64,000 bases of DNA from Sphingomonas sp. OK281. GTDB lineage: Bacteria; Pseudomonadota; Alphaproteobacteria; Sphingomonadales; Sphingomonadaceae. The stretch is from positions 186,001 to 250,000 of the forward strand of contig NZ_FOVZ01000006.1 of NCBI RefSeq assembly GCF_900115295.1. The letters run 5' to 3'. Each line of letters begins with the position of its first letter. Position 1 is the stretch's first letter. The notes under the pieces were generated by a model, which did no database searches, was not told the origin of the DNA, and saw only the letters and a list, made by a program, of their open reading frames with translations. The position numbers and the translations under genes were made by a program. Shown here one piece after another: positions 43,085 through 51,676 of this stretch.

Positions 43085-43196
43085 ACTACCACCCCGGCGA
43101 AGGCCGGGGCCCAATTGGGGGACGGTGCTAACTAGCGGCAGCGCTCCGTTACTGCAGCCTTGCCAATTGGGCCCCGGCCTTCGCCGGGGTAGTGCT
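43085..43196. repeat. Paired palindromic repeat, family D, copy 3
   Basis: Left unit ACCACCCCGGCGAAGGCCGGGG then CCCAATTGGG; right unit GCCAATTGG then GCCCCGGCCTTCGCCGGGGT. The best preserved family D copy; between convergent genes. Confidence 0.82.
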
Positions 43197-43254
43197 GGTA
43201 GGCGTGGCGAAGTGCCGACCGTTCGGGAGATGCCGGCCCGTCAGCCCCAACCAA

Positions 43255-44586
43255 TCACCGCGCGATGTCGCGCTTGGCCAGCTGCTTGTTCAGACCCAGT
43301 GCGATCAGCGTGAACACCGCGCCCGAGAAGAGGTACGCGCCGCTCGCCGCCAGCCCCAGCTTGCTCGTCAGCAGCAGCGCTGCCAGCGGAGCGAACCCGG
43401 CACCGAACAGCCACGCCAGATCGGTCGTCAGCGCCGAGCCGGTATAACGATGCTGCGGCGACAGGCTCGATGCGATCGCGCCCGAGGACTGGCCGAACGA
43501 CAGGCCGAACAGCAGGAAGCCGATCCCCATGAACAGGCGCTCGCCGATCTCGCCGCCATCGAGCAGCAACGGCGCTGCGATCGCGAACAGCGCGATCAGC
43601 ACTGCGATCGTGCCCAGCATGGTGCGACGACCGAAGCGGTCCGCGAGCAGCCCCGACACCAGCATCGCGCCAAGCCCTATCACCGCCCCGATGACCTCCA
43701 CCACGAGGAAACGACCTGCCGATTCACGCGTGAACAGCACGACCCACGATAGCGGGAACACCGTCACCATGTGAAACAGCGCGAAGCTCGCGAGCGGCAC
43801 GAACGAACCGAGCCAGATCGCCTTCCATTGCGACTGCACGGTCTCGATCACCGGTGCAGGCTCGAGCTCGCGCTTGGCATACATCTCTTCGAACTCTGGC
43901 GTCACGACCAACCGAAGGCGCGCGAACAGGGCCACAACGTTGATCGCGAACGCGACGAAGAACGGATAACGCCAGCCCCAGGCGAAGAAGTCCTCGGTCG
44001 GCAGTGCGGCCACGAAGAACGCGAACAGGCCGCTGGCAACCAGCAGGCCAATCGGCGCACCCAGCTGCGGCAGCATCGCGTACCAGCCGCGATGCTTTTC
44101 CGGCGAGTTCAGCGACAGCAGCGAGGCGAGACCATCCCACGCGCCGCCAAGCGCGATGCCCTGGCCGATACGGAGCAGCGCGAGGATCGCGACCGACCAG
44201 TTGCCGACCGAATCATAGCTCGGGATGAACCCCATCGCGACCGTCGACGTGCCGAGCAGGAACAGCGAGATCGTCAGCTTGACGCTGCGGCCGTACGCAC
44301 GATCGACCGCGATGAAGATGATCGAGCCGATCGGGCGAGCGATGAACGCCAGCGCGAACACCGCGAACGAATACAGCGTGCCCTGCAACCGGTCGACATA
44401 CGGAAACACCAGCGTCGGGAACACCAGCACCGAAGCGATCGCGAACACGAAGAAGTCGAAGAATTCCGAGGTGCGGCCGATCACCACGCCGATCGCGATC
44501 ACGCCCGGCGTGACGTGCTCGCCGTCGCTGTGGATACTGCGAGCATCGGCTTCGAAGCTCGTCTCGGGGACTGTATTTGCACTCAT
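43255..44586 (-). CDS. MFS transporter, metabolite:H+ symporter (MHS) family
   Basis: 443 aa with twelve helices. The MHS signature near the N-terminus is GVVIGRTSEFFDFFVFAIASV, followed by FALAFIARPIGSIIF and YGRSVKLTISLFLLG. MHS members import organic acids, betaine or sugars with protons. The start is ATG 44586. Divergent from cyoA across a 213-nt interval that contains the palindrome at 44749. Confidence 0.93.
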   Translation of the reverse strand: MSANTVPETSFEADARSIHSDGEHVTPGVIAIGVVIGRTSEFFDFFVFAIASVLVFPTLVFPYVDRLQGTLYSFAVFALAFIARPIGSIIFIAVDRAYGRSVKLTISLFLLGTSTVAMGFIPSYDSVGNWSVAILALLRIGQGIALGGAWDGLASLLSLNSPEKHRGWYAMLPQLGAPIGLLVASGLFAFFVAALPTEDFFAWGWRYPFFVAFAINVVALFARLRLVVTPEFEEMYAKRELEPAPVIETVQSQWKAIWLGSFVPLASFALFHMVTVFPLSWVVLFTRESAGRFLVVEVIGAVIGLGAMLVSGLLADRFGRRTMLGTIAVLIALFAIAAPLLLDGGEIGERLFMGIGFLLFGLSFGQSSGAIASSLSPQHRYTGSALTTDLAWLFGAGFAPLAALLLTSKLGLAASGAYLFSGAVFTLIALGLNKQLAKRDIAR

Positions 44587-44748
44587 TCTTCAACTCGCTC
44601 TTCAGGGCGCGAACCCGATGATACGCTGTTCCGGCGGATGCGGGCAGATATATTCCGCGCCAATCTCCCGCGCCCAATGCGGGCAGGGGTGATCTATGCT
44701 ACTCCGGGCGACGATAAAGCCATGCCGATGTTGCAGTGCAGCGCCCAT

Positions 44749-44763
44749 TGGACAAATTGTCCA
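44749..44763 (+). promoter_or_regulatory. Palindrome upstream of cyoA (possible operator)
   Basis: TGGACAA-A-TTGTCCA: two perfect 7-base arms around one base, 36 nt before the cyoA start, in the divergent region 44587-44799. A dimeric repressor or activator site is likely; the RegA pattern (GCG...CGC type) does not match, so another factor is implied. Confidence 0.5.
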
Positions 44764-44799
44764 CTGTAGCGCGGCGAAAGCGAGGCGTAGGGGATCCGC

Positions 44800-46026
44800 A
44801 TGATCGTTGAGAAAACCGTTTCCCGCGCGAAAAAATGGCTGGCCGTGCTGCCGCTTGCGCTGCTCACCAGCGGCTGCAACTGGGTCGTGATGTCGCCTTC
44901 GGGCGATATCGCAGTGCAACAGCGCGATCTCGTGCTGATCGCGACCGGTCTGATGCTGTTGATCATCGTGCCGGTGATCATCCTCACGCTGCTGTTCGCG
45001 TTCCGGTATCGCCAGTCGAACAAGACCGCGAAGTACGAGCCCAACTGGGATCACTCGGTCGGGCTCGAGCTGCTGATTTGGGGCATCCCGCTGCTGATTA
45101 TCATCGCGCTCGGCGCGCTGACCTGGACCAGCACGCATCTGCTCGATCCGTATCGCCCGCTCGGCCGGATCAAGCCTGATTCTCCGACGCTCGCGAACAA
45201 CGTGCCGGTCGGCAATCTGGTCGACAAGCAGCAGGCGGGCAACGGTCCGAACGGCGCCGGCAAGCCGCTCGAGGTGCAGGTCGTCGCGCTCGATTGGAAG
45301 TGGCTCTTCATCTATCCGGAATACGGCATCGCCACGGTCAACGAGTTGGCTGCGCCGGTCGATCGTCCGATCCGCTTCCAGATGACCTCGTCGTCGGTGA
45401 TGAACGCGTTCTACATCCCGGCGCTCGCCGGCATGATCTACACGATGCCCGGCATGCAGACGACGCTGAACGCGGTCATCAACAAGCCCGGCAACTACGA
45501 AGGCTTCTCGTCCAACTATAGCGGCGCGGGCTTCTCGGGGATGCGCTTCCGCTTCCACGGCGTCAGCGACGCTGGCTTCCAGGCCTGGGTCAATCAGGTC
45601 AAGCAGCGTGGGGGCGGTCTGAACCGCGCAAGCTATCTCCAGCTGGAGAAGCCGAGCGAGAAGGTCCCTGTCCGCTATTACAATGCGGTCGAGCCGAACA
45701 TGTTCAAGCTGGTCGTCGAGCAGTGCGTCCAGCCCGGCAAGGTCTGCATGTCGCAGATGATGCACGGCGGCAAAGGCGGGGGGGATTCGCACGCCGGCAT
45801 GGCGATGCCCGGGGTCAATGGCGGCAAGGGCCCGCAGGACACCGGTCATCCCGAAGGCGCCCTGATGAAGGACGCGGACGAAAAGGGAAGCGGCAACCAC
45901 TGGACCGCGCCGGCCGACATCAAAAAGGATGGCGCAAACAGCGCCCCCGGCTCGCAGTCCAACCGCAATCACACGATGCTGACCCCCTCCACCATGCCGG
46001 GCACGCGCCCCGTCGCGAACGGCTAG
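44800..46026 (+). CDS. cyoA: Cytochrome o ubiquinol oxidase subunit II
   Basis: 408 aa. Lipoprotein signal ending LLTSGC, two membrane helices (LVLIATGLMLLIIVPVIILTL and LELLIWGIPLLIIIALGAL), then a cupredoxin domain (VQVVALDWKWLFIYPEYGIA). The CuA ligands of cytochrome c oxidases are absent (YSGAGFSGM where they would be), so this is a quinol oxidase. The tail beyond about residue 320 is long and rich in His, Met, Gly and Lys (SQMMHGGKGGGDSHAGMAM), longer than the E. coli subunit. First gene of the operon. Confidence 0.96.
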   Translation: MIVEKTVSRAKKWLAVLPLALLTSGCNWVVMSPSGDIAVQQRDLVLIATGLMLLIIVPVIILTLLFAFRYRQSNKTAKYEPNWDHSVGLELLIWGIPLLIIIALGALTWTSTHLLDPYRPLGRIKPDSPTLANNVPVGNLVDKQQAGNGPNGAGKPLEVQVVALDWKWLFIYPEYGIATVNELAAPVDRPIRFQMTSSSVMNAFYIPALAGMIYTMPGMQTTLNAVINKPGNYEGFSSNYSGAGFSGMRFRFHGVSDAGFQAWVNQVKQRGGGLNRASYLQLEKPSEKVPVRYYNAVEPNMFKLVVEQCVQPGKVCMSQMMHGGKGGGDSHAGMAMPGVNGGKGPQDTGHPEGALMKDADEKGSGNHWTAPADIKKDGANSAPGSQSNRNHTMLTPSTMPGTRPVANG

Positions 46027-46036
46027 AGAAACCATC

Positions 46037-48037
46037 ATGAACGACACCCTGTTGAAGACTATCTTCGGCCGCCTGACCCTGGAGTCGCTGCCGCTGCACG
46101 AACCGATCGTCGTCGCCACCTTCGCGATGGTGGCGATCGGCGGGCTCGGGCTCGTCGCCGCGCTGACCTACTTCAAGGTCTGGGGCTATCTGTGGAACCA
46201 GTGGTTCACCAGCGTCGATCACAAGAAGATCGGCATCATGTACATGATCCTGGCGATCGTCATGCTGCTGCGCGGGTTCTCCGACGCGATCATGATGCGT
46301 GCGCAGCAGGCGATGGCGTTCAACGGGTCCGAAGGATACCTGACCGCGCATCACTACGACCAGGTCTTCACCGCGCACGGCGTGATCATGATCTTCTTCG
46401 TGGCGATGCCGATGGTCACGGGCCTGATGAACTATGTCGTCCCGCTCCAGATCGGTGCGCGCGACGTGTCGTTCCCGTTCCTCAACAATTTCAGCTTCTG
46501 GATGACCACGGCCGGTGCCGTGATCGTCATGATGTCGCTGTTCATCGGTGAGTTCGCGCGGACCGGCTGGCTCGCGATGCCGCCCCTCTCGGGACTGGCA
46601 TATTCGCCCGACGTCGGTGTCGATTACTATATCTGGGCCTTGCAGATCGCGGGCATCGGGACGCTGTTGTCCGGCGTCAATCTGGTCGCGACCATCGTCA
46701 AGATGCGCGCACCCGGGATGACCATGATGAAGATGCCGATCTTCACCTGGACCTCGCTCTGCACAAACATCCTGATCGTCGCCGCCTTCCCGGTCCTGAC
46801 CGCGGTTCTCGCGATGCTGTCGCTCGATCGCTACATCGGCACCGCGTTCTTCACGAACGACTCGGGCGGCAACCCGATGATGTACGTCAACCTGATCTGG
46901 ATCTGGGGTCACCCCGAGGTCTACATCCTGGTCCTGCCGGCGTTCGGCATCTTCTCGGAAGTCACCTCGACCTTCTCGGGCAAGCGCCTCTTCGGCTACA
47001 GCTCGATGGTCTATGCGACGCTCGTCATCACGATCCTCGCCTACCTCGTCTGGCTGCACCACTTCTTCACGATGGGCTCTGGCGCGAGCGTGAACTCGTT
47101 CTTCGGCATCACCACGATGATCATCTCGATCCCGACCGGGGCCAAGATCTTCAACTGGCTGTTCACGATGTACAAGGGCCGGATCCGGTTCGAACTGCCG
47201 ATGATGTGGACGATCGCCTTCATGGTGACCTTCACGATCGGCGGCATGACCGGCGTGCTGCTCGCGGTGCCGCCTGCCGATTTCGTGCTGCACAACTCGC
47301 TGTTCCTGGTCGCGCATTTCCATAACGTGATCATCGGCGGCACGCTGTTCGGCATGTTCGCCGGCATCAACTACTGGTTCCCGAAGGCGTTCGGCTTCAA
47401 GCTGGACAAGAAGTGGGGCACGGTATCGTTCTGGTGCTGGGTGGTCGGCTTCTACTTCGCGTTCATGCCGCTCTACGTGCTCGGCCTGATGGGCGTGACC
47501 CGCCGGATGCGCTATTTCGACGATCCGAACCTGCAGATCTGGTTCGTCATCGCCGCCTTCGGTGCAGCCCTGATCGCAGCCGGCATCGGTGCCTTCCTGC
47601 TCCAGATCTTCGTCAGCATCCGCAACCGCGAGGCGCTGGCCGATCACAGCGGCGACCCGTGGAACGGTCGCACGCTGGAGTGGGCGACCTCGTCGCCGCC
47701 GCCGGAGTACAACTTCGCGTTCACGCCGATCGTCCATGACCTGGACGCCTGGTACGACATGAAGGATCGCAAGCACGAGCGGCCTGTGACCGGCTTCAAG
47801 TCGATCCACATGCCGAGCGGTACCGGCACGGGCGTCGTGCTCGCCGGTCTCAGCGTGGCGTTCGGGTTCGCGATGATCTGGTACATCTGGTGGCTCGCAG
47901 GGCTGGCACTCGCCGGCATCTTCGGCACCACCATCTTCCACACGTTCAACTACAAGCGCGACTTCCACATCCCGGTCGAGGACGTGATCGCCACCGAGAA
48001 CGCGCGCACCCGCCAGCTCGCGACCCAGGGAGCCTGA
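46037..48037 (+). CDS. cyoB: Cytochrome o ubiquinol oxidase subunit I
   Basis: 666 aa, about fifteen helices. Heme and CuB ligands are visible: MIFFVAMPMVTG region after YDQVFTAHG (low-spin heme His), WGHPEVYILVLP (CuB His and the crosslinked Tyr), LHHFFTMG (two CuB His), and VAHFHNVIIGG (heme His). It reduces O2 with electrons from ubiquinol and pumps protons. 10 nt after cyoA and 4 nt before cyoC. Confidence 0.98.
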   Translation: MNDTLLKTIFGRLTLESLPLHEPIVVATFAMVAIGGLGLVAALTYFKVWGYLWNQWFTSVDHKKIGIMYMILAIVMLLRGFSDAIMMRAQQAMAFNGSEGYLTAHHYDQVFTAHGVIMIFFVAMPMVTGLMNYVVPLQIGARDVSFPFLNNFSFWMTTAGAVIVMMSLFIGEFARTGWLAMPPLSGLAYSPDVGVDYYIWALQIAGIGTLLSGVNLVATIVKMRAPGMTMMKMPIFTWTSLCTNILIVAAFPVLTAVLAMLSLDRYIGTAFFTNDSGGNPMMYVNLIWIWGHPEVYILVLPAFGIFSEVTSTFSGKRLFGYSSMVYATLVITILAYLVWLHHFFTMGSGASVNSFFGITTMIISIPTGAKIFNWLFTMYKGRIRFELPMMWTIAFMVTFTIGGMTGVLLAVPPADFVLHNSLFLVAHFHNVIIGGTLFGMFAGINYWFPKAFGFKLDKKWGTVSFWCWVVGFYFAFMPLYVLGLMGVTRRMRYFDDPNLQIWFVIAAFGAALIAAGIGAFLLQIFVSIRNREALADHSGDPWNGRTLEWATSSPPPEYNFAFTPIVHDLDAWYDMKDRKHERPVTGFKSIHMPSGTGTGVVLAGLSVAFGFAMIWYIWWLAGLALAGIFGTTIFHTFNYKRDFHIPVEDVIATENARTRQLATQGA

Positions 48038-48041
48038 CGCG

Positions 48042-48680
48042 ATGTCCGCAATACCCATGAAGGATGGCCTGAACGAGACCGAGAAGGTCTCGTTCTACGA
48101 CATTGAGGAGCATGAGCATCCGGACGGCGCCAGCACGATGCTGGGCTTCTGGATGTACCTGATGAGCGATTGCCTCATCTTCGCGGTGCTGTTCGCGGCG
48201 TACGCCGTGCTCGGCAACAGCTATGCCGGCGGTCCCAGCCCGAAGGAGATCTTCGAGCTGCCGCTGGTGGCGGTGAACACTGCGATGCTGCTGTTCTCGT
48301 CGATCACCTACGGCTTCGCGATGCTGTCGATGGAGGAAGGTCGCCAGCGCGTCATGCAGATGTGGCTGGTCTTCACCGGCCTGTTCGGCCTCGCGTTCCT
48401 GTCGATCGAAATGTACGAGTTCGCCAACCTCATCCATGAGGGGGCTGGCCCGACCCGCAGCGCATTCCTGTCGTCGTTCTTCACGCTCGTCGGCACGCAC
48501 GGCCTTCACGTCACGATGGGCCTGATCTGGCTCGTCACGCTGATGGTCCAGGTCCAGAAGCACGGCCTGATCGCCGCCAACAAGCGCCGCCTGATGTGCC
48601 TCAGCATGTTCTGGCATTTCCTCGACGTCATCTGGATCGGCGTCTTCACCTTCGTCTATCTGATGGGCACCCTGCGATGA
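48042..48680 (+). CDS. cyoC: Cytochrome o ubiquinol oxidase subunit III
   Basis: 212 aa, five helices. LGFWMYLMSDCLIFAVLFAAYAVL at the start and GTHGLHVTMGLIWLVTLMVQV later are the family marks; ends WHFLDVIWIGVFTFVYLMG. GGGAG ribosome site upstream. Its stop overlaps the cyoD start by 4 nt. Confidence 0.97.
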   Translation: MSAIPMKDGLNETEKVSFYDIEEHEHPDGASTMLGFWMYLMSDCLIFAVLFAAYAVLGNSYAGGPSPKEIFELPLVAVNTAMLLFSSITYGFAMLSMEEGRQRVMQMWLVFTGLFGLAFLSIEMYEFANLIHEGAGPTRSAFLSSFFTLVGTHGLHVTMGLIWLVTLMVQVQKHGLIAANKRRLMCLSMFWHFLDVIWIGVFTFVYLMGTLR

Positions 48681-49060
48681 GCGACCCCCAAGCACCGGCG
48701 AACAATCCGCACGCCGATCACGACCATGACAATGGTGCAGCACACGGCACGCGTGGCAGCTACCTCAAGGGGTTCTTCCTCTCGGTCATCCTGACCGCGA
48801 TCCCGTTCTGGGCGGTCATGACCGGCGCGTTCAAGGATCCGTCGACCGCCGCGCTGGTCGTGATGGTCTTCGCGGTCGCGCAGATCGTCGTCCACATGAT
48901 CTACTTCCTGCACATGAGCGGCAAGTCGGAAGGCGGCTGGACGATGATGGCGCTGATCTTCACGATCATCCTCGTCGTCATCACGCTCAGCGGATCGATC
49001 TGGGTGATGTACCACATGAACACGAACATGATGCCGATGCAGGCCGCGGCAGACATGTGA
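48677..49060 (+). CDS. cyoD: Cytochrome o ubiquinol oxidase subunit IV
   Basis: 127 aa with three helices (LKGFFLSVILTAIPFWAVMTG, ALVVMVFAVAQIVVHMIYFLHM, MMALIFTIILVVITLSGSIWVMYH). The N-terminal ~30 residues are His/Asp-rich (PHADHDHDNGAAH) and would lie in the cytoplasm, perhaps binding metal. Small accessory subunit needed for assembly. Overlaps cyoC by 4 nt and surf1 by 1 nt. Confidence 0.95.
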   Translation: MSDPQAPANNPHADHDHDNGAAHGTRGSYLKGFFLSVILTAIPFWAVMTGAFKDPSTAALVVMVFAVAQIVVHMIYFLHMSGKSEGGWTMMALIFTIILVVITLSGSIWVMYHMNTNMMPMQAAADM

Positions 49061-49776
49061 TGAAGACGCGACCGGGCCCTGCCGTCTATGTCGCAGGCCT
49101 GGTCGCTCTGCTGCTGTTCGCCGGGTTCATGGCGCTCGGCATCTGGCAGGTCGAGCGCCGCACCTGGAAGCTCGACCTGATCGAACAGGTCGCGGCGCGC
49201 TCGCACGCCGCGCCGGTCACCCCGCCCGGACCCGGCTCCTGGAACGCGATCACCGCCACCACTGACGCCTATCGTCGTATCCGCCTAGACGGCACGCTCG
49301 ATAATACGCGCGAAACACTAGTGCGCGCCGCCACTGCGCTCGGCAGCGGCTACTGGGTCGTCACGCCCTTGCGGACCACCCAAGGCTTCACCATCCTCGT
49401 CAACCGCGGCTATGTCTCACCCGAGCAGCGCGTCGCGCATACCAAGCCGACCGGCCCGGTCACGATCACCGGTTATCTCCGCATCACCGAGCCCGGCGGC
49501 GGCTTCCTGCGCCACAACGATCCTACCACCGGCAAATGGTATTCGCGCGACGTCGCCGCGATCGCCAGCGCGCGGGGCCTGTCGAACGTAGCGCCCTATT
49601 TCGTCGACGCGGACAAGTCCGGCACGGCCGCCCCCGTCGGCGGCCTGACGATCATCGCCTTCCCGAACAACCACCTCGTTTATATGCTGACCTGGTTCTC
49701 ACTCGCCGCGATGACGGTCGGTGCGTTCGTCGTGTTCGTCCGTCAGGATGCGCGGAAGCGGCAGGGGGCGGAATGA
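49060..49776 (+). CDS. SURF1-family oxidase assembly protein
   Basis: 238 aa. Two terminal helices (AVYVAGLVALLLFAGFMALGIWQ and MLTWFSLAAMTVGAFVVFV) enclose a periplasmic domain with VNRGYVSPEQR and WYSRDVAAIASARGL, the SURF1 pattern. SURF1 helps insert heme into oxidase subunit I, so it fits the cyo operon. ATG 49060 overlaps the cyoD stop by one base; a GTG at 49057 is also in frame. The stop overlaps regB. Confidence 0.93.
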   Translation: MKTRPGPAVYVAGLVALLLFAGFMALGIWQVERRTWKLDLIEQVAARSHAAPVTPPGPGSWNAITATTDAYRRIRLDGTLDNTRETLVRAATALGSGYWVVTPLRTTQGFTILVNRGYVSPEQRVAHTKPTGPVTITGYLRITEPGGGFLRHNDPTTGKWYSRDVAAIASARGLSNVAPYFVDADKSGTAAPVGGLTIIAFPNNHLVYMLTWFSLAAMTVGAFVVFVRQDARKRQGAE

Positions 49777-51086
49777 CCTCGGAGGCGGCACGCCAGGGCT
49801 GGCAACGCTGGCTAGCGCTAGCCACCGCACGCACCGACGCGACCGGCAACGCCAACATGCGCCAGTTGGTGACGCTGCGCTGGATCGCGGTCGCCGGCCA
49901 GTTCGTCACCATATTGTTCGCGCGCTTCGGCCTCGGCTTCGACCTTCCGCTCGTCCCCATGATGGCCGCGCTCGCCGCCGCCGTGGGCCTCAACCTCGCG
50001 AGTATGCCGCTGTACGGCTGGCGCAAGGGCGCGAACATCCAACTGCTGCTCGCGCTGCTGTTCGACGTCGGCCTGCTCACCACGCAGCTGTATCTCGCGG
50101 GCGGCGCGACCAACCCGTTCATCTCGCTCTATCTGCTCCACGTCGTGCTCGGGGCCGTGCTTCTCGATCGCTGGTCGAGCTGGGCGATCGTCGCCGTCAC
50201 CGCCGCCTGTTTCGGCGTGCTCACGCTCTATTACCGCCCGCTGATCCTGCCCCCCGATTACAGCGGCGAGTATTTCCTGCTCTACACGATCGGCTCGCTG
50301 CTCTGCTTCATGCTGATCGCGACGCTGCTGATGCTGTTCATGACGCGCATCACCGGCAACCTGCGCGCCCGCGACACGCGCCTCGCCGACCTGCGCCAGC
50401 AGGCTGCAGAGGAGGATCACATCGTCCGCATGGGGCTCCTGGCTTCGGGCGCCGCGCACGAACTCGGCACACCCTTGGCGTCGATCGCGGTCATCCTCGC
50501 CGACTGGCGCCGCATGCCGACGCTCGCGCAGGACGCCGACCTCCAGGCCGAGATCGTCGAGATGCAGTCCGAGGTCCAGCGCTGCAAGGCGATCGTCACT
50601 GGCATTCTCCTGTCAGCCGGCGAAGCGCGCGGCGAGGCCCCCGAGATCATGCCGCTCCACCAGCTCCTCGACGGAATTGTCGACGAATGGCGCGCGGTGC
50701 ACCCATCGGTCGATTTCGACTATACCACGCGAGTCGGCGACGACCCGCAGGTCGTGTCCGACCCTGCGCTCAAACAGGTGATCGCCAACGTGCTCGACAA
50801 CGCCGCCGAAGCCTCGCCGCAATGGGTCGCGTTCCGCGGCGAACGCACCGACGGCGACCTCGCACTGATCGTCCGCGACCGCGGCCCCGGCTTCAGCGAC
50901 GAACGGCTCGCCAGCTTTGGCAAACCCTATCAGTCGAGCAAGCGCGAACCCGGCCACGGCCTCGGCCTGTTCCTCGCGGTCAACGTCATGCGCAAGCTCG
51001 GCGGCGGCGTGTCGGTTGTGAACTGCGAAGGAGGCGGCGCCGAAGTCACGATCACCATGCCCCTCTCAGCGATCGCCCTGTCATGA
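49773..51086 (+). CDS. regB: RegB/ActS-type redox sensor histidine kinase
   Basis: 437 aa. Six membrane helices (residues ~30-190) contain GGATNPFISLYLLH, the GGxxNPF quinone-sensing motif of RegB/PrrB. The H-box is LLASGAAHELGTPLASIAV, and Cys in SEVQRCKAIV lies where the redox-active Cys of RegB is expected. HATPase motifs: NVLDNAAEASP, DRGPGFSDE, GHGLGLFLAVNVMRKLGG. It should signal quinone or oxygen state to RegA. Overlaps surf1 and regA by 4 nt each. Confidence 0.93.
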   Translation: MTSEAARQGWQRWLALATARTDATGNANMRQLVTLRWIAVAGQFVTILFARFGLGFDLPLVPMMAALAAAVGLNLASMPLYGWRKGANIQLLLALLFDVGLLTTQLYLAGGATNPFISLYLLHVVLGAVLLDRWSSWAIVAVTAACFGVLTLYYRPLILPPDYSGEYFLLYTIGSLLCFMLIATLLMLFMTRITGNLRARDTRLADLRQQAAEEDHIVRMGLLASGAAHELGTPLASIAVILADWRRMPTLAQDADLQAEIVEMQSEVQRCKAIVTGILLSAGEARGEAPEIMPLHQLLDGIVDEWRAVHPSVDFDYTTRVGDDPQVVSDPALKQVIANVLDNAAEASPQWVAFRGERTDGDLALIVRDRGPGFSDERLASFGKPYQSSKREPGHGLGLFLAVNVMRKLGGGVSVVNCEGGGAEVTITMPLSAIALS

Positions 51087-51640
51087 CGAGCACCGTGACC
51101 GACGCCATGACAGAACCGAAACTCCTGGCGATCGTCGAGGACGACGAGACCTTCGCCCGCACGCTTCGCCGCTCGTTCGAACGCCGCGGCTACGAAGTCA
51201 TGCAGGCCGCGAGCCACGAGGAACTCGTCGAGCAACTGGCCGAGCGCACCCCGCGCTACGCGGTCGTCGACCTCAAGCTTGGCGGTGCGTCCGGCCTAGT
51301 CTGCGTCCAGACGCTCCACGCGCACGACCCCGAGATCCTCGTCGTCGTCCTCACCGGCTTCGCGAGCATCGCCACCGCGGTCGAGGCGATCAAGCTCGGC
51401 GCGTCGCACTACCTCGTCAAACCCTCGAACACCGACGACATCGAGGCCGCGTTCGACCGGACCGAGGGCAGCGTCGACACCGAACTCTCCGAGCGCCCGA
51501 CCTCGATCAAGACGCTCGAATGGGAGCGTATCCACACCACGCTCGCCGAAACCGACTTCAACATTTCGGAGACCGCACGCCGCCTCGGCATGCACCGCCG
51601 CACGCTCGCGCGAAAGCTCGAGAAACGCCCGGTAAAATAG
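51083..51640 (+). CDS. regA: RegA/ActR-type response regulator
   Basis: 185 aa. Receiver domain with VEDDETFARTL, phospho-acceptor Asp in YAVVDLKLGGASGL and Lys in HYLVKPSN. The C-terminal Fis-type helix-turn-helix is FNISETARRLGMHRRTLARKLEKRPVK (first part), the near-invariant end of RegA/PrrA/ActR proteins. It would control respiratory genes, plausibly including this operon. A second Met at 51107 is possible. Confidence 0.94.
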   Translation: MTSTVTDAMTEPKLLAIVEDDETFARTLRRSFERRGYEVMQAASHEELVEQLAERTPRYAVVDLKLGGASGLVCVQTLHAHDPEILVVVLTGFASIATAVEAIKLGASHYLVKPSNTDDIEAAFDRTEGSVDTELSERPTSIKTLEWERIHTTLAETDFNISETARRLGMHRRTLARKLEKRPVK

Positions 51641-51676
51641 CCGCAACGCTTCGGCGAAGGCGCGCGTTGTCTTTCG

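Noticed and set aside
45920..48058. 712-codon frame antisense to cyoB
   Set aside because: Mirror of cyoB codon usage, low-complexity His/Asp/Arg/Glu-rich product, no homology visible.
51083..51640. RegA as regulator of the 44749 palindrome
   Set aside because: The palindrome is AT-centred and does not match known RegA-type sites, so I leave the binding factor open.
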